This document shows positions 34,186 through 43,592 of a stretch of DNA of 64,000 nucleotides, one piece after another. This DNA is from Scytonema sp. UIC 10036 (lineage in GTDB: Bacteria; Cyanobacteriota; Cyanobacteriia; Cyanobacteriales; Nostocaceae). Position numbers and translations under genes: made by a program. Positions within the stretch are counted from its first letter, which is position 1, and every line of letters starts with the position of its first letter. The stretch is from positions 23,993 to 87,992 of the forward strand of contig NZ_WJFC01000032.1 in the NCBI RefSeq assembly GCF_009725235.1. The letters run 5' to 3'. The notes beneath the pieces are model-generated. The model searched no databases. It was not told the origin of the DNA and saw only the letters and a program-made list of their open reading frames with translations.

Positions 34186-35352
34186 ATGCGAATCTTTTTA
34201 GTTTGTCAGCAATCTATTTATAACCACCCTATCCCTGCGTATCAGTTCTGGAAAACCTATTTTAGAAACGGAATAGCAGAAGCTGGTTATGAATGGGTTG
34301 AGGCTCAAGATGTTGATTGGGCAAAAGGTTTAGTTAATTTGGATAAATATTCTCTTAAAAAATGGCGTGAACATTCATGGAACATTACTGTTGATTCAAT
34401 AAAAAAACAACATCAAATAAAGCCTATTGATATTTTTCTCAGTTATCTTTTTCCACAGCAAGTTGAACTACAAGCTGTACAAGAAATTCAATTATTAGGA
34501 ATACCTTGTATAAATTTTTTTTGTGACAATGTTAGAAATTTTCTTAAGATTCCTAAAGAATTTTCCTGTTTTGATATTCATTGGGTTCCTGAATTTAAAG
34601 CAATTAAAATGTATCAACAAGCAGGTTTAAGATATGTCTATGCTCCAATGCCTGTTTGGATTCCACCACATAAACGAACTTATTGCCATCCTGAAAATTA
34701 TGGTATTAGCTTCATTGGTTCTCAAGATATTCAGCGAGAAGCTCTGTTGGCTCAAGTCCTAAAGCTCGGTATCTCATTAGAAATTCGTGGAGAGGGTTGG
34801 AATCAAGAAAATAATACTGAATTTATTGAAAGATTCCAAGATAAAAACTTATTGAAAACATTTATTAATCAATTAGATTTTCTACAAAGAGATGGTTTTC
34901 TTTCTTATAAAGAAAAAATTATGCATAAGTTTCAACCTAAGAAAAAAAAATATCAATTTCAAAACTCTATTAAAGCCAAACCGAATCCTCAAGAATATAC
35001 GCAAATTATTCAAGAAAGCTTGATTACTTTGGGAATTAATCGTTATCCTAGTTTTCGCTATCCTTTTTCTCAACCGGATACCTATTCCCGAATGCGAGAC
35101 ATAGAAGCCCCGATGATGGGTGCTTGCTACTTGACTGAGTGGACAGAAGGACTAAATCACCTTTATGATTTAGGTGAAGAAATTGAAACTTATCACTCTT
35201 CCGAGGAACTGGTAGAGAAAATTAGAGAACTGGAAAAGAATTCAGAGAAAAGAAAAAATATGCGTTATAAAGCTCAGAGAAGAGCTTTGGCAGAACATAC
35301 AGTTGCTAGAAGTATTTCTAAAATTAGTGATGCTTTAGGTCTTAAAAAATGA
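34186..35352 (+). CDS. CgeB-like glycosyltransferase
   Basis: A 388-residue protein of the CgeB/Glyco_trans_1_2 type. INFFCDNVRNFLKIPKEFSC is the N-terminal domain mark, YGISFIGSQDIQREALLAQV the start of the donor domain. RMRDIEAPMMGACYLTEWTE with GEEIETYHSSEELVEKI is the diagnostic end, where the transferase 'ages' into a helical tail. The middle (about 235-270) is Lys rich and may contact membrane lipids. The 250 bases upstream hold no gene. Very A/T rich. Confidence 0.83.
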   Translation: MRIFLVCQQSIYNHPIPAYQFWKTYFRNGIAEAGYEWVEAQDVDWAKGLVNLDKYSLKKWREHSWNITVDSIKKQHQIKPIDIFLSYLFPQQVELQAVQEIQLLGIPCINFFCDNVRNFLKIPKEFSCFDIHWVPEFKAIKMYQQAGLRYVYAPMPVWIPPHKRTYCHPENYGISFIGSQDIQREALLAQVLKLGISLEIRGEGWNQENNTEFIERFQDKNLLKTFINQLDFLQRDGFLSYKEKIMHKFQPKKKKYQFQNSIKAKPNPQEYTQIIQESLITLGINRYPSFRYPFSQPDTYSRMRDIEAPMMGACYLTEWTEGLNHLYDLGEEIETYHSSEELVEKIRELEKNSEKRKNMRYKAQRRALAEHTVARSISKISDALGLKK

Positions 35353-35479
35353 AGCAAAATAACTCCGCTAACCCTGAGCTTTTATCTAAATTTACCAATG
35401 TGTGGCATCAGAATCAGAAGGGCGGATGGATATGTATCGTATCAATGAGATCCAGCAGTTAAGTAAGGTTTAAATACTA

Positions 35480-36469
35480 ATGAGCCGCCTGTGCTTGTAC
35501 TACATTCGAGAATCAGAACAAAATCGATGGCTACCTGGAGATCGCTATGTTCGCCCAATTGTTCGTCGCATCATCCGTGGAGCTCCTCGTCCTGGAGGTG
35601 TCGATAAAGTATTTATTAATTTGTGCCTGGGATTGGATAAGTTAGGAATTCCTTACGAGGTTAATTTACCTTTCCCTAAATTACAGCAACACGATCGCGT
35701 TGGTATTTTGGGGCGGGGTCTCTCATGCCTAAACGGCTACAATCAACGAAATCCTATTGTTGCTGGGATTGGTTTAATGACCCATCCGAGTGAGTGGCCC
35801 AATCTTTGTGAACAGTATCCTGTAGTCAGATATCTCCAGCACTCTCACTGGGCTAATGAAGTCTATAAACCCTATTTTGGTCATCGCTGCACAATCTGGC
35901 CTGTCGGAATTGACACTGAGACTTGGTGCTCTACACATAGCGAAAGTAAATCAATTGATTTCTTGATTTACAACAAAATCATGTGGAATTACGACCAACG
36001 AAACTTAGATCTCTTAGAGCCAATATGTCGCATTTTGACTCAAAAAAAACTCTCCTTTGAACAGCTGCGTTACGGCTTTTATCATCCGCAGGATTATCGC
36101 CAAGCTCTCAAGCGCTGTCGCGCTATGATTTTTCTGTGTGAGCATGAGAGCCAAGGACTTGCTTACCAGGAATGCTTATCTAGTGATATACCCATTCTCG
36201 CTTGGGATCGAGGAGAATGTTTAGACCCTAATCGTTTCAAATGGGGAATGCCACACATTCCTGCTACCTCTGTTCCTTACTGGGATGAGCGCTGCGGAGT
36301 CAAGTTCAAAGACATTCATGAGTTTCCTATAAGGTTGGGGGAGTTCTTAGAAAAACTCAACTCTCAGCAATTTTCCCCCCGCAACTACATATTAGAAAAC
36401 CTAACTTTGGAAAAGTGTGCCCGCCATTACCTAGAAATTTTGAACCAAGTGCAGAAAAGCATAACTTAG
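35480..36469 (+). CDS. Glycosyltransferase-like protein, GT-B fold
   Basis: A 329-residue protein. LPGDRYVRPIVRRIIRGAPR and the PGGVDKVFINLCLGLDKLGI segment look like a GT-B acceptor domain. CEHESQGLAYQECLSSDIPI (about 220-239) is a donor site of E-x7-E type. I recognise the fold, not the subfamily. It ends directly before the start codon of the next gene, so the two are certainly cotranscribed. Confidence 0.75.
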   Translation: MSRLCLYYIRESEQNRWLPGDRYVRPIVRRIIRGAPRPGGVDKVFINLCLGLDKLGIPYEVNLPFPKLQQHDRVGILGRGLSCLNGYNQRNPIVAGIGLMTHPSEWPNLCEQYPVVRYLQHSHWANEVYKPYFGHRCTIWPVGIDTETWCSTHSESKSIDFLIYNKIMWNYDQRNLDLLEPICRILTQKKLSFEQLRYGFYHPQDYRQALKRCRAMIFLCEHESQGLAYQECLSSDIPILAWDRGECLDPNRFKWGMPHIPATSVPYWDERCGVKFKDIHEFPIRLGEFLEKLNSQQFSPRNYILENLTLEKCARHYLEILNQVQKSIT

Positions 36470-37708
36470 ATGGCAAATATTCTTATCTTAATTAGCGGGC
36501 ATTTGTGTATGGCTCCTCGTCCTCAAAAGGAAGCAGAAGCACTAGCTAACACTGGTCATGATGTGACAGTGCGTGGTTTTTGGTTTGACCCAGAGTTAGT
36601 GAAACGCGATTGCCTTCTCATGACTAACAAAAAATGGCGCTTTGAACCCATTATTGACTTTCAACCAATTTATCGTCAAAAAAACTTTGGAATCAGACTT
36701 CAAAGCCGAGTAGCTAAGGAAAAATTTAAACGGTTCGGCACTTTCTCACCAGCCTTACTAGGATACGGTGTAAAAGCAATGCTAAAAGTTGCCCGTCAAT
36801 TTCGTGCTGACTTGACGATTGTTCACTCGGAACCAGGTCTTTGGGTGGGCAATTGTTTACTAGATGAAGGCTACCGTGTAGGAGTAGACTTTGAAGATTG
36901 GTTTTCTGAAGACCTTTTACCGGATGCTCGTGCTGTTCGACCAATTGCTCAACTGAAGACTCTAGAGAGCCGCCTTGCTCGTGACTGCACCTACTGTTTA
37001 ACGACCTCCCATACTCTAGCTGAGGCTTTGGCAGAAGCTTACCAAGCACCAAAACCAACTGTTATTTATAACACGTTTCCCTGGTTCGAACGGCAACAAA
37101 TTGATTATCAAAAGCGCGATCGCCACAATCCTAACCTACTATCTATTCACTGGTTTTCTCAAACAATTGGACCGGGACGAGGATTAGACACTCTCTTTCA
37201 TGCTTTACAGTACCTAAAAATACGTGTAGAAATTCATCTTCGGGGCAAGTACCCTGATAGCTATCATCAAGAATTAGAATCGTTAATTCCAGATGAGTGG
37301 CGTGATTACCTATTTATTCACCCCACTGTCTGTAATGCTGAATTACTATCTCGTATTACCGAGCATGATATTGGGTTAGCTTTAGAATGCACAGATATTC
37401 CGAGCAGAGATTTTACAGTAACGAATAAACTATTTCAATATTTACAAGCTGGTCTAGCAGTGATTGCTACTGACACAGTTGGTCAACGCGAAATATTCTC
37501 CCAACAGCCCGCAATTGGTCGATTAGTTCCCAGTAATAATCCTTTATCTCTAGCACAAGCTCTAAACGAATTGTTAGAATTTCCTGAAAAATTGAAATCG
37601 GCTAAAGATGCGGCTCTACTAGCATCTAAAAAACAGTTTTGTTGGGAGATAGAAGCACAAAAACTTGTAAAATTATCTGAGATTGCAATAATTAATAATA
37701 GTAAATAA
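36470..37708 (+). CDS. Glycosyltransferase family 4
   Basis: A 412-residue GT-B enzyme. ILILISGHLCMAPRPQKEAE opens the fold. LLSIHWFSQTIGPGRGLDTL begins the donor domain, and FQYLQAGLAVIATDTVGQRE is the donor loop near 326. The upstream gene stops at the base before its ATG, which implies translational coupling. The sequence lacks signal peptide or membrane helix, so cytoplasmic. Confidence 0.85.
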   Translation: MANILILISGHLCMAPRPQKEAEALANTGHDVTVRGFWFDPELVKRDCLLMTNKKWRFEPIIDFQPIYRQKNFGIRLQSRVAKEKFKRFGTFSPALLGYGVKAMLKVARQFRADLTIVHSEPGLWVGNCLLDEGYRVGVDFEDWFSEDLLPDARAVRPIAQLKTLESRLARDCTYCLTTSHTLAEALAEAYQAPKPTVIYNTFPWFERQQIDYQKRDRHNPNLLSIHWFSQTIGPGRGLDTLFHALQYLKIRVEIHLRGKYPDSYHQELESLIPDEWRDYLFIHPTVCNAELLSRITEHDIGLALECTDIPSRDFTVTNKLFQYLQAGLAVIATDTVGQREIFSQQPAIGRLVPSNNPLSLAQALNELLEFPEKLKSAKDAALLASKKQFCWEIEAQKLVKLSEIAIINNSK

Positions 37709-37731
37709 GGTTATTTAAAAACTCAAACAAT

Positions 37732-38730
37732 ATGCGCTCTAATCATGGCGTAACTTTACAAATCAATCTAGCCCCTAGTGACTGGCTTCATGCCAAATAT
37801 ACATTACCTCATCAGCTAAGACAATTAGCTCAACAAGTAGATGAAATATTACTAACGTTAGATTTACATCGTAGCCCTGGACGTTTTTCTGAAGGTTGGC
37901 AAGAAAGACTACCAAAAATTCAAAATTTGATCCAAGAATGCTGTACTCAGTATCCTCATGTACATTTAAAAGAAGTTGACTATTCCCCAAAAGTCGTTGC
38001 TAATGTAAGTGATATGTTTTTTGGTGGACTTCCTATTCCACCTAAAGACTTTCGAGGTGGTCCCTTCTACTCTTATTTTTTTGGTTTATATTCTGCTCAA
38101 CACAATTACATATTTCATCTTGATTCCGATTTAATGTTTGGAGGAGGAAGTTCTACATGGATTGCTGAAGCTATTGACTTATTAAATCAACGTCCTAATG
38201 TTTTAGTGTGTGGTCCGCTTCCAGGTCCACCAACTGCTGATGGTCAATTGCGATCGCAAGTTGCAGAAACAGAACCTTATGACTCGCCTGCTTTTCGCTT
38301 TTCTTCTTTGAGTTCTCGCTATTTTCTATTAGATAGAAATCGATTTACATCTCTAGTTAAGAAGCTTCCTCTCAAATATGCGCCTATACGCGGTATTATC
38401 AAAGCTTTAGTAGAAGGTAATTATCCTTACAATTTACCAGAAAAGATTTTTACCGAAGCAATGCTAGAGAACTCTTTATATCGAATTGAATTTTTAGGAA
38501 AACAAACTGGAATGTGGTCACTTCACCCTCCCTATCGTTCAAAAAATTTTTATGACTGCCTTCCTGAACTGATTCAAAGAGTAGAATCTGGAGATATTCC
38601 TGAAGCTCAGCGAGGAGTTCATGATGTTAATGACAGCTTAGTAGATTGGAGTAGTGCCAAAGAAGCTCTTAAAAAAAATCGTTGGTGGAAGCGAATGGGA
38701 AAGCAATTAAAGCAAAAACTTCTAAATTAA
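37732..38730 (+). CDS. Putative glycosyltransferase with DSD motif
   Basis: A 332-residue protein of GT-A-like type. IFHLDSDLMFGGGSSTWIAE holds the DSD site at 131-133. VLVCGPLPGPPTADGQLRSQ and the following part form the acceptor-side lid. No standard family 2 N-terminus (such as xxVIIPTYN) is seen; it begins LQINLAPSDWLHAKYTLPHQ. So it is either a diverged family 2 enzyme or an uncharacterised class. It ends 1 base before the FkbM gene and is part of the same tight operon. Confidence 0.68.
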   Translation: MRSNHGVTLQINLAPSDWLHAKYTLPHQLRQLAQQVDEILLTLDLHRSPGRFSEGWQERLPKIQNLIQECCTQYPHVHLKEVDYSPKVVANVSDMFFGGLPIPPKDFRGGPFYSYFFGLYSAQHNYIFHLDSDLMFGGGSSTWIAEAIDLLNQRPNVLVCGPLPGPPTADGQLRSQVAETEPYDSPAFRFSSLSSRYFLLDRNRFTSLVKKLPLKYAPIRGIIKALVEGNYPYNLPEKIFTEAMLENSLYRIEFLGKQTGMWSLHPPYRSKNFYDCLPELIQRVESGDIPEAQRGVHDVNDSLVDWSSAKEALKKNRWWKRMGKQLKQKLLN

Positions 38731-38731
38731 A

Positions 38732-39562
38732 ATGACTCAAGAAATTTGTCCTCAAGTTAAAAACTTTTACTCCCTTCCATTTCCTCTCTTATGGTTACAA
38801 GCCATTGATTTTCCTCATAAGCTAGGAATTTGTGAGCGCCTTTTTGGTAAAGCGCTTGTATCACAAGGTATACGTTGGGTAAAAACTGGAGCAGGCATTC
38901 CTTGGAAACTTAACTTAGCAAACCCAACTCATAGATGGATTGTTTATGGCAAATATGAAGGCGCATCATTTATTAACTGGGCTAGGAAATTTCTCGCGTC
39001 AGATGGCATTATTGTAGATTCGGGAGCAAATATTGGTCAAATGTTAATGTACATAGCGCAGTGGGTACCACAAGGCAAAATACTAGCATTTGAACCTGGA
39101 CAAGAAGCAGCTAATTGGCTTGAAGAATGTTTATCTGAGCATACACATTTACCTGTAGAAATTCTCCGAGTAGGTCTTGGTGCTTCTACTGCCCAATTAT
39201 GTCTTAAAAGTATAGGAGCTAACTATGGACATGGTGCCTGGAATCAAGTATCTGAAAATGAAGGTGAAGCTATTCATATTGTACGTTTAACAGATGAATT
39301 AGCAGCACGTTCTATTGAAACTGTAAATTTATGGATTTTAGATGTAGAAGGCTTTGAAATTCCAGCGTTACAAGGAGCAGAAGTGTTACTCAAAGAGCAT
39401 CGGATCAAAGCGATATATGGAGAATTAGATGGTAGTAATGGTCAACGAATTATAGAGTATTTGAGTACATTTGGCTATCGCTGTTATCTCTTGAAAAATA
39501 ACCAACTCTACATTCCTGATGAATTACCCAGCCACACCAACGGACTTTTTTTAGCTAACTAA
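38732..39562 (+). CDS. FkbM-family methyltransferase
   Basis: A 276-residue SAM-dependent methyltransferase. DSGANIGQMLMYIA (97-110) is the SAM loop, LAFEPGQEAANWLEECL follows, and LWILDVEGFEIPALQGAEVL (about 201-220) is the FkbM hallmark. FkbM proteins methylate hydroxyl groups of sugars or other products. The gene is in tight contact with a transferase on both sides, so it probably methylates a sugar of this glycan. Confidence 0.9.
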   Translation: MTQEICPQVKNFYSLPFPLLWLQAIDFPHKLGICERLFGKALVSQGIRWVKTGAGIPWKLNLANPTHRWIVYGKYEGASFINWARKFLASDGIIVDSGANIGQMLMYIAQWVPQGKILAFEPGQEAANWLEECLSEHTHLPVEILRVGLGASTAQLCLKSIGANYGHGAWNQVSENEGEAIHIVRLTDELAARSIETVNLWILDVEGFEIPALQGAEVLLKEHRIKAIYGELDGSNGQRIIEYLSTFGYRCYLLKNNQLYIPDELPSHTNGLFLAN

Positions 39563-39581
39563 ATAGGTAGGAAACTTTATC

Positions 39582-40889
39582 TTGAGCCATCAAGTTTTAA
39601 TTGTCAGCCCTCACTTTCCACCAGTTAACGCTGCTGACCACCAACGAGTACGAATGTCTTTGCCCTACTTCAAAGAGTTTGGTTGGGAGCCTCACGTGTT
39701 GACTGTTTGGCCAGACTGCATTGAAGGAGTCCAAGACTCTCTGTTGGTAAAAACAGTTCCTTCTCATATCCCAGTCACTTATACAAAAGCGTTGCCCATC
39801 CAGCTGACTCGGCGTATTGGTATGAGCACTCTAGGACTGCGATGTTTTCCTTATTTGCTAAAAGCAGGCGATCGCCTCCTCCATCAAAATAAGTTCGATC
39901 TGATTTACTTCTCAAGTACCGTATTTATTACAATGACTCTGGGTTTCATGTGGTACAAGCGTTTTGGTATTCCTTATGTCCTAGATTTCCAAGACCCTTG
40001 GTTGAGTGATTACTACAAACAGCCCGGTGCAGCACCTCCACCAGGAGGACGTTGGAAGTACGGGTATTCTCAACTTCAGGCAAAACTGCTGGAACCTAAA
40101 ACTCTAAGTAAGGTTAGTCATGTAATTAGCGTTTCACCAGCATATCCACAAACACTACAACATCGTTATCCTCAATTGCGTCCAGACCAGTTTACAGTTT
40201 TGCCTTTTGGTGCGCCTGAAGCCGATTTCGAGCAACTACCCTCCCTCAACATTCAGCAAACCATTTTTGACCCTAATGATGGTAAGCGCCACTGGGTTTA
40301 CGTGGGCAGAGGTGGCAATGATATGGCACTGGCACTAAGAATTTTATTCTTAGGCATACAGTTAGAACGTCAACGTAACCCCGAACAATGGCAAGCAGTT
40401 CGGTTACACTTTATTGGCACCAGTTATGCTCCGAAAGATCGAGCTGTAAAAACCATAGAACCAATTGCCCAAGAGTTAGGAGTAGCCGATTTAGTGACAG
40501 AATATACCGATCGCATTCCCTATTTTGAAGCGCTGAAGGTACTTGCTGATAGTGATGCTATCTTGCTAATTGGTTCCAATGACCCTGGATATACAGCTTC
40601 TAAGCTTTATCCCTGCATTTTAGCCCGTAAACCTATCTTGGCAATCTTCCACAAACACAGCTCTGTTGTGGACATTTTGCAAAGTTGTCAGGCGGGTCAG
40701 GCTGTAACCTTTGCTTCAGAAAACCAACCAAGTGACTTACTACCTGCAGTAACGTTTCAACTCCGTACACTTCTGTCTTTACCCAAAGGATATCAGCCAA
40801 AAACCAACTGGAATGCCTTTCAACCTTATACAGCCAGGGAAATGACTCGTCAACAGTGTGCCATATTTGACAAATATCTTTCGACTTAG
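39582..40889 (+). CDS. Glycosyltransferase family 4-like
   Basis: A 435-residue GT-B enzyme starting at TTG. TTG is preferred as the only start that keeps SHQVLIVSPHFPPVNAADHQ, the N-terminal fold of the family; TAGGTAGGAAA precedes it. PYVLDFQDPWLSDYY, HVISVSPAYPQTL and GNDPGYTASKLYPCILARKP (around 340-360) follow the WcaI/TuaC-like layout. Hydrophobic stretches are limited, so it is a cytoplasmic or membrane-edge enzyme. Confidence 0.85.
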   Translation: MSHQVLIVSPHFPPVNAADHQRVRMSLPYFKEFGWEPHVLTVWPDCIEGVQDSLLVKTVPSHIPVTYTKALPIQLTRRIGMSTLGLRCFPYLLKAGDRLLHQNKFDLIYFSSTVFITMTLGFMWYKRFGIPYVLDFQDPWLSDYYKQPGAAPPPGGRWKYGYSQLQAKLLEPKTLSKVSHVISVSPAYPQTLQHRYPQLRPDQFTVLPFGAPEADFEQLPSLNIQQTIFDPNDGKRHWVYVGRGGNDMALALRILFLGIQLERQRNPEQWQAVRLHFIGTSYAPKDRAVKTIEPIAQELGVADLVTEYTDRIPYFEALKVLADSDAILLIGSNDPGYTASKLYPCILARKPILAIFHKHSSVVDILQSCQAGQAVTFASENQPSDLLPAVTFQLRTLLSLPKGYQPKTNWNAFQPYTAREMTRQQCAIFDKYLST

Positions 40890-40906
40890 ATTTCAAGTCA
40901 ACCATC

Positions 40907-42388
40907 ATGACCCATTATTTAGAACTCACTTCCAAAGAGTTAGCTTCTTCATCTGCCCATGCACGGCAGGAACGTCGGCAATTACTAAAAGTATTTTGGC
41001 TAATTGCTTTAGGGCTATTTGTGTTTGAATTGTTTTGGACTGAGACTAACTCCTTTGCAACTCATTTTGGGGCTATTTTAATCACTGTAGCGGCTCTAGT
41101 ACCAACCTATCTATGGTGCTCGGGTCGTGCCTTAGGAATACCCATTTTCCCGTTGTTTGCCCTAACCTTTACTTGGACTCATGCCTTACCTTTGATCGGT
41201 AAACATCCTATAGTAATAACTTACTCTCCTGAAAACCACTTATTTGCTAGTTACACAGTCGTAGGTTTTTTAGGGATCGGAACTTTTATCTGGTTTCAAT
41301 ATGTTAAATCTGCGCCTTTGCCACCTCAGTCCTATCGCACCATAAATAGTCAGAAGGGTGATGGGTTTTTCTTATGGGTTTTGGCAGCTGGCGTTTTATT
41401 CAATATGAATTTTCTTGGGGGCTGGCTTGTCCTTGATGGAGGTGTATTCGCTATTCTTCGGGGCGTAATTCTAGGATTAACTGCTCTGTCTACCTTTGTA
41501 CTTGCCTACAATTTAGGAACTCAAAAGCTAGCCAAAGGACAAGCTCAATGGTTTCTAGTTTTGCTGATTGCTCATATGGTGTCCAACGCAGCTAGTTTGT
41601 TGTTAGTCGCCTCAGCTTCTACATTTTTGATAGCAACACTTGCCTTTATCATTGGAAGCAAAAAAATACCTGTTTTGCCTATTTTAATTATTTTGATTTG
41701 CCTGTCACTATTGCATACTGGTAAAGACGAGATGCGAGCTAAATATTGGGGGCAAGTTTCTGTTCAACCTTGGGACTACCCCAGTTGGTTTGCTGAATGG
41801 GTTGGTTACTCATTGGAAAATGTAGGCAAGGAGAATAGTTCACCTCAGTCACAACAACAAGAAGCTTCATTTTTAGAGCGTTCCAGCGTCATTCATATGC
41901 TGCTTCTGACTCAGGATCAAAGTCCCGATCGGGTACCTTTTTTAGATGGAAAAACCTACGAAATTTTACCACAAGTGATCGTTCCTCGCATTCTAAATAC
42001 CAACAAAATCTGGACGCATGAAGGAACGTACTTGTTAAATATTCACTACGGAATTCAAACCCGCGAACAAACTCTCACCACAACCATAGGTTGGGGATTA
42101 CTGGCTGAGTCCTATGCTAATTTTGGAGTACTTGGCTGTGCAGGGCTTGCTATTGTTTTAGGGGTAGTCTACGGGCAGTCAACTCGCTGGTGTCTCAACA
42201 CACCAATTCTTTCAGATCGCTCTTTGTTTGCTGTACTGATAATGACCTTTGCCTTTCAATCAGAATGGACAGCAGGTGTCTATGTTTCAGCTTTGTTTCA
42301 GTCTAGTGTAGCACTTGGTGGCATTGTGGTGTTTCTGATGAAAACCTATAAGATGCCCAGTCAGCCAGTTTTAACTCATAAAGCATAA
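40907..42388 (+). CDS. Wzy-like polysaccharide polymerase, multi-pass membrane protein
   Basis: A 493-residue protein with about 10-11 hydrophobic segments, for example VFWLIALGLFVFELFW near 30 and FLWVLAAGVLFNMNFLGGWL near 155. A large extracytoplasmic loop (about 280-400) contains GTYLLNIHYGIQTREQTLTT, and then GWGLLAESYANFGVLGCAGL. That last stretch resembles the conserved site of O-antigen polymerases and of exosortase-linked EPS proteins. Its job would be to join repeat units in the periplasm. This is at odds with an ABC-exporter pathway, in which chains are finished in the cytoplasm, and no Wzx flippase is seen. O-antigen ligase is another possible call. Confidence 0.7.
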   Translation: MTHYLELTSKELASSSAHARQERRQLLKVFWLIALGLFVFELFWTETNSFATHFGAILITVAALVPTYLWCSGRALGIPIFPLFALTFTWTHALPLIGKHPIVITYSPENHLFASYTVVGFLGIGTFIWFQYVKSAPLPPQSYRTINSQKGDGFFLWVLAAGVLFNMNFLGGWLVLDGGVFAILRGVILGLTALSTFVLAYNLGTQKLAKGQAQWFLVLLIAHMVSNAASLLLVASASTFLIATLAFIIGSKKIPVLPILIILICLSLLHTGKDEMRAKYWGQVSVQPWDYPSWFAEWVGYSLENVGKENSSPQSQQQEASFLERSSVIHMLLLTQDQSPDRVPFLDGKTYEILPQVIVPRILNTNKIWTHEGTYLLNIHYGIQTREQTLTTTIGWGLLAESYANFGVLGCAGLAIVLGVVYGQSTRWCLNTPILSDRSLFAVLIMTFAFQSEWTAGVYVSALFQSSVALGGIVVFLMKTYKMPSQPVLTHKA

Positions 42389-42402
42389 CCTTAATTATTG
42401 CT

Positions 42403-43572
42403 ATGAAAAAACTGGCTATTATTACCTCCCATCCCATTCAGTATTACGCACCTTGGTTTCGCCATCTAGCTTGTCATGCAGATTTTGCCATTAAGGTGTT
42501 TTATCTTTGGGATTTTGGTGTTACACACCAGGTTGATGCAGGGTTTCAAAAATCTTTACAGTGGGATATTCCGCTACTAACAGGGTACGATTGCGAATTT
42601 GTTCCTAATGTCAGCTCTAATCCAGGTACCCATCATTTTTGGGGTTTACAAAATCCTTCCTTAGGAGCGCAAGTCAGGGTATATAATCCTGATGCAGTGC
42701 TACTAATGAGCTATAACTATGCTAGCATTTATCAATATCTTTTAAATTGGAATACTCGTCACGCTCCCTTGTTATTTCGCGGAGATTCCCATCGGTTGTT
42801 ACCAGTTTCTGGGTTGAAAGCATGGGCGCGACGACAATTTATTTCCCTCATCTATCGGCGTTTTGCTGCCTGCTTATATGTCGGTAAAGCAAACTATAGT
42901 TACTTCCAATATCATGGCGTTCCTGCTAACCATCTATTTTTCTCTCCCCATGCTGTAGATAACGATCGCTTCTTTGCCCAAGCCGAAATTGCTACTCAGC
43001 AAGCTGTTGCTTGGAAAAAGGAATTGGGTATTCCTGAAGGCGATGCAGTGGTTTTATTTGCTGGTAAGTTTGAAGAGAAAAAACGACCTCTAGATTTACT
43101 CCGAGCTTTTTTACAAGCACAACTTTCTCAGGTGTCACTGTTATTTGTCGGGTCTGGATTTTTAGAACAAAATCTAAAATTGGAAGCAGCAGAGCATAGA
43201 AATATCTACTTTGCTCCCTTTCAAAACCAAACTTTGATGCCGCGCACTTATGCGGTTGCAAACCTAGTAGTGCTACCTAGCTATGGTATCGGCGAAACTT
43301 GGGGCTTGGCTATCAATGAAGCTATGTGCCTAGCTCGCCCGATCGTAACTAGTACTCATGTAGGATGTTCTCAAGACCTTGTTTATCCATATCGCAATGG
43401 TCTGATTTTTCCTGCTGGTGATATCCCAGCTCTAGCCTATAGTTTACGAGAGGCATTTTCTGACCGACAACGTTTGCAGCAATGGGGAGAGAACAGCCGC
43501 TACATCATATCTCAGTACAGTTATACTCAAACAACTCAAGGTCTACATCAAGCCCTAAAGTACATCATTTAA
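42403..43572 (+). CDS. Glycosyltransferase family 4
   Basis: A 389-residue GT-B enzyme. LAIITSHPIQYYAPWFRHLA is a start often seen in capsule transferases. VVLFAGKFEEKKRPLDLLRA begins the donor domain. GETWGLAINEAMCLARPIVT (about 297-316) holds the E-x7-E pair. It begins 14 bases after the polymerase-like gene and ends 20 bases before the next transferase. Confidence 0.92.
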   Translation: MKKLAIITSHPIQYYAPWFRHLACHADFAIKVFYLWDFGVTHQVDAGFQKSLQWDIPLLTGYDCEFVPNVSSNPGTHHFWGLQNPSLGAQVRVYNPDAVLLMSYNYASIYQYLLNWNTRHAPLLFRGDSHRLLPVSGLKAWARRQFISLIYRRFAACLYVGKANYSYFQYHGVPANHLFFSPHAVDNDRFFAQAEIATQQAVAWKKELGIPEGDAVVLFAGKFEEKKRPLDLLRAFLQAQLSQVSLLFVGSGFLEQNLKLEAAEHRNIYFAPFQNQTLMPRTYAVANLVVLPSYGIGETWGLAINEAMCLARPIVTSTHVGCSQDLVYPYRNGLIFPAGDIPALAYSLREAFSDRQRLQQWGENSRYIISQYSYTQTTQGLHQALKYII

Positions 43573-43592
43573 AGAAATTAACCTCTTATAAA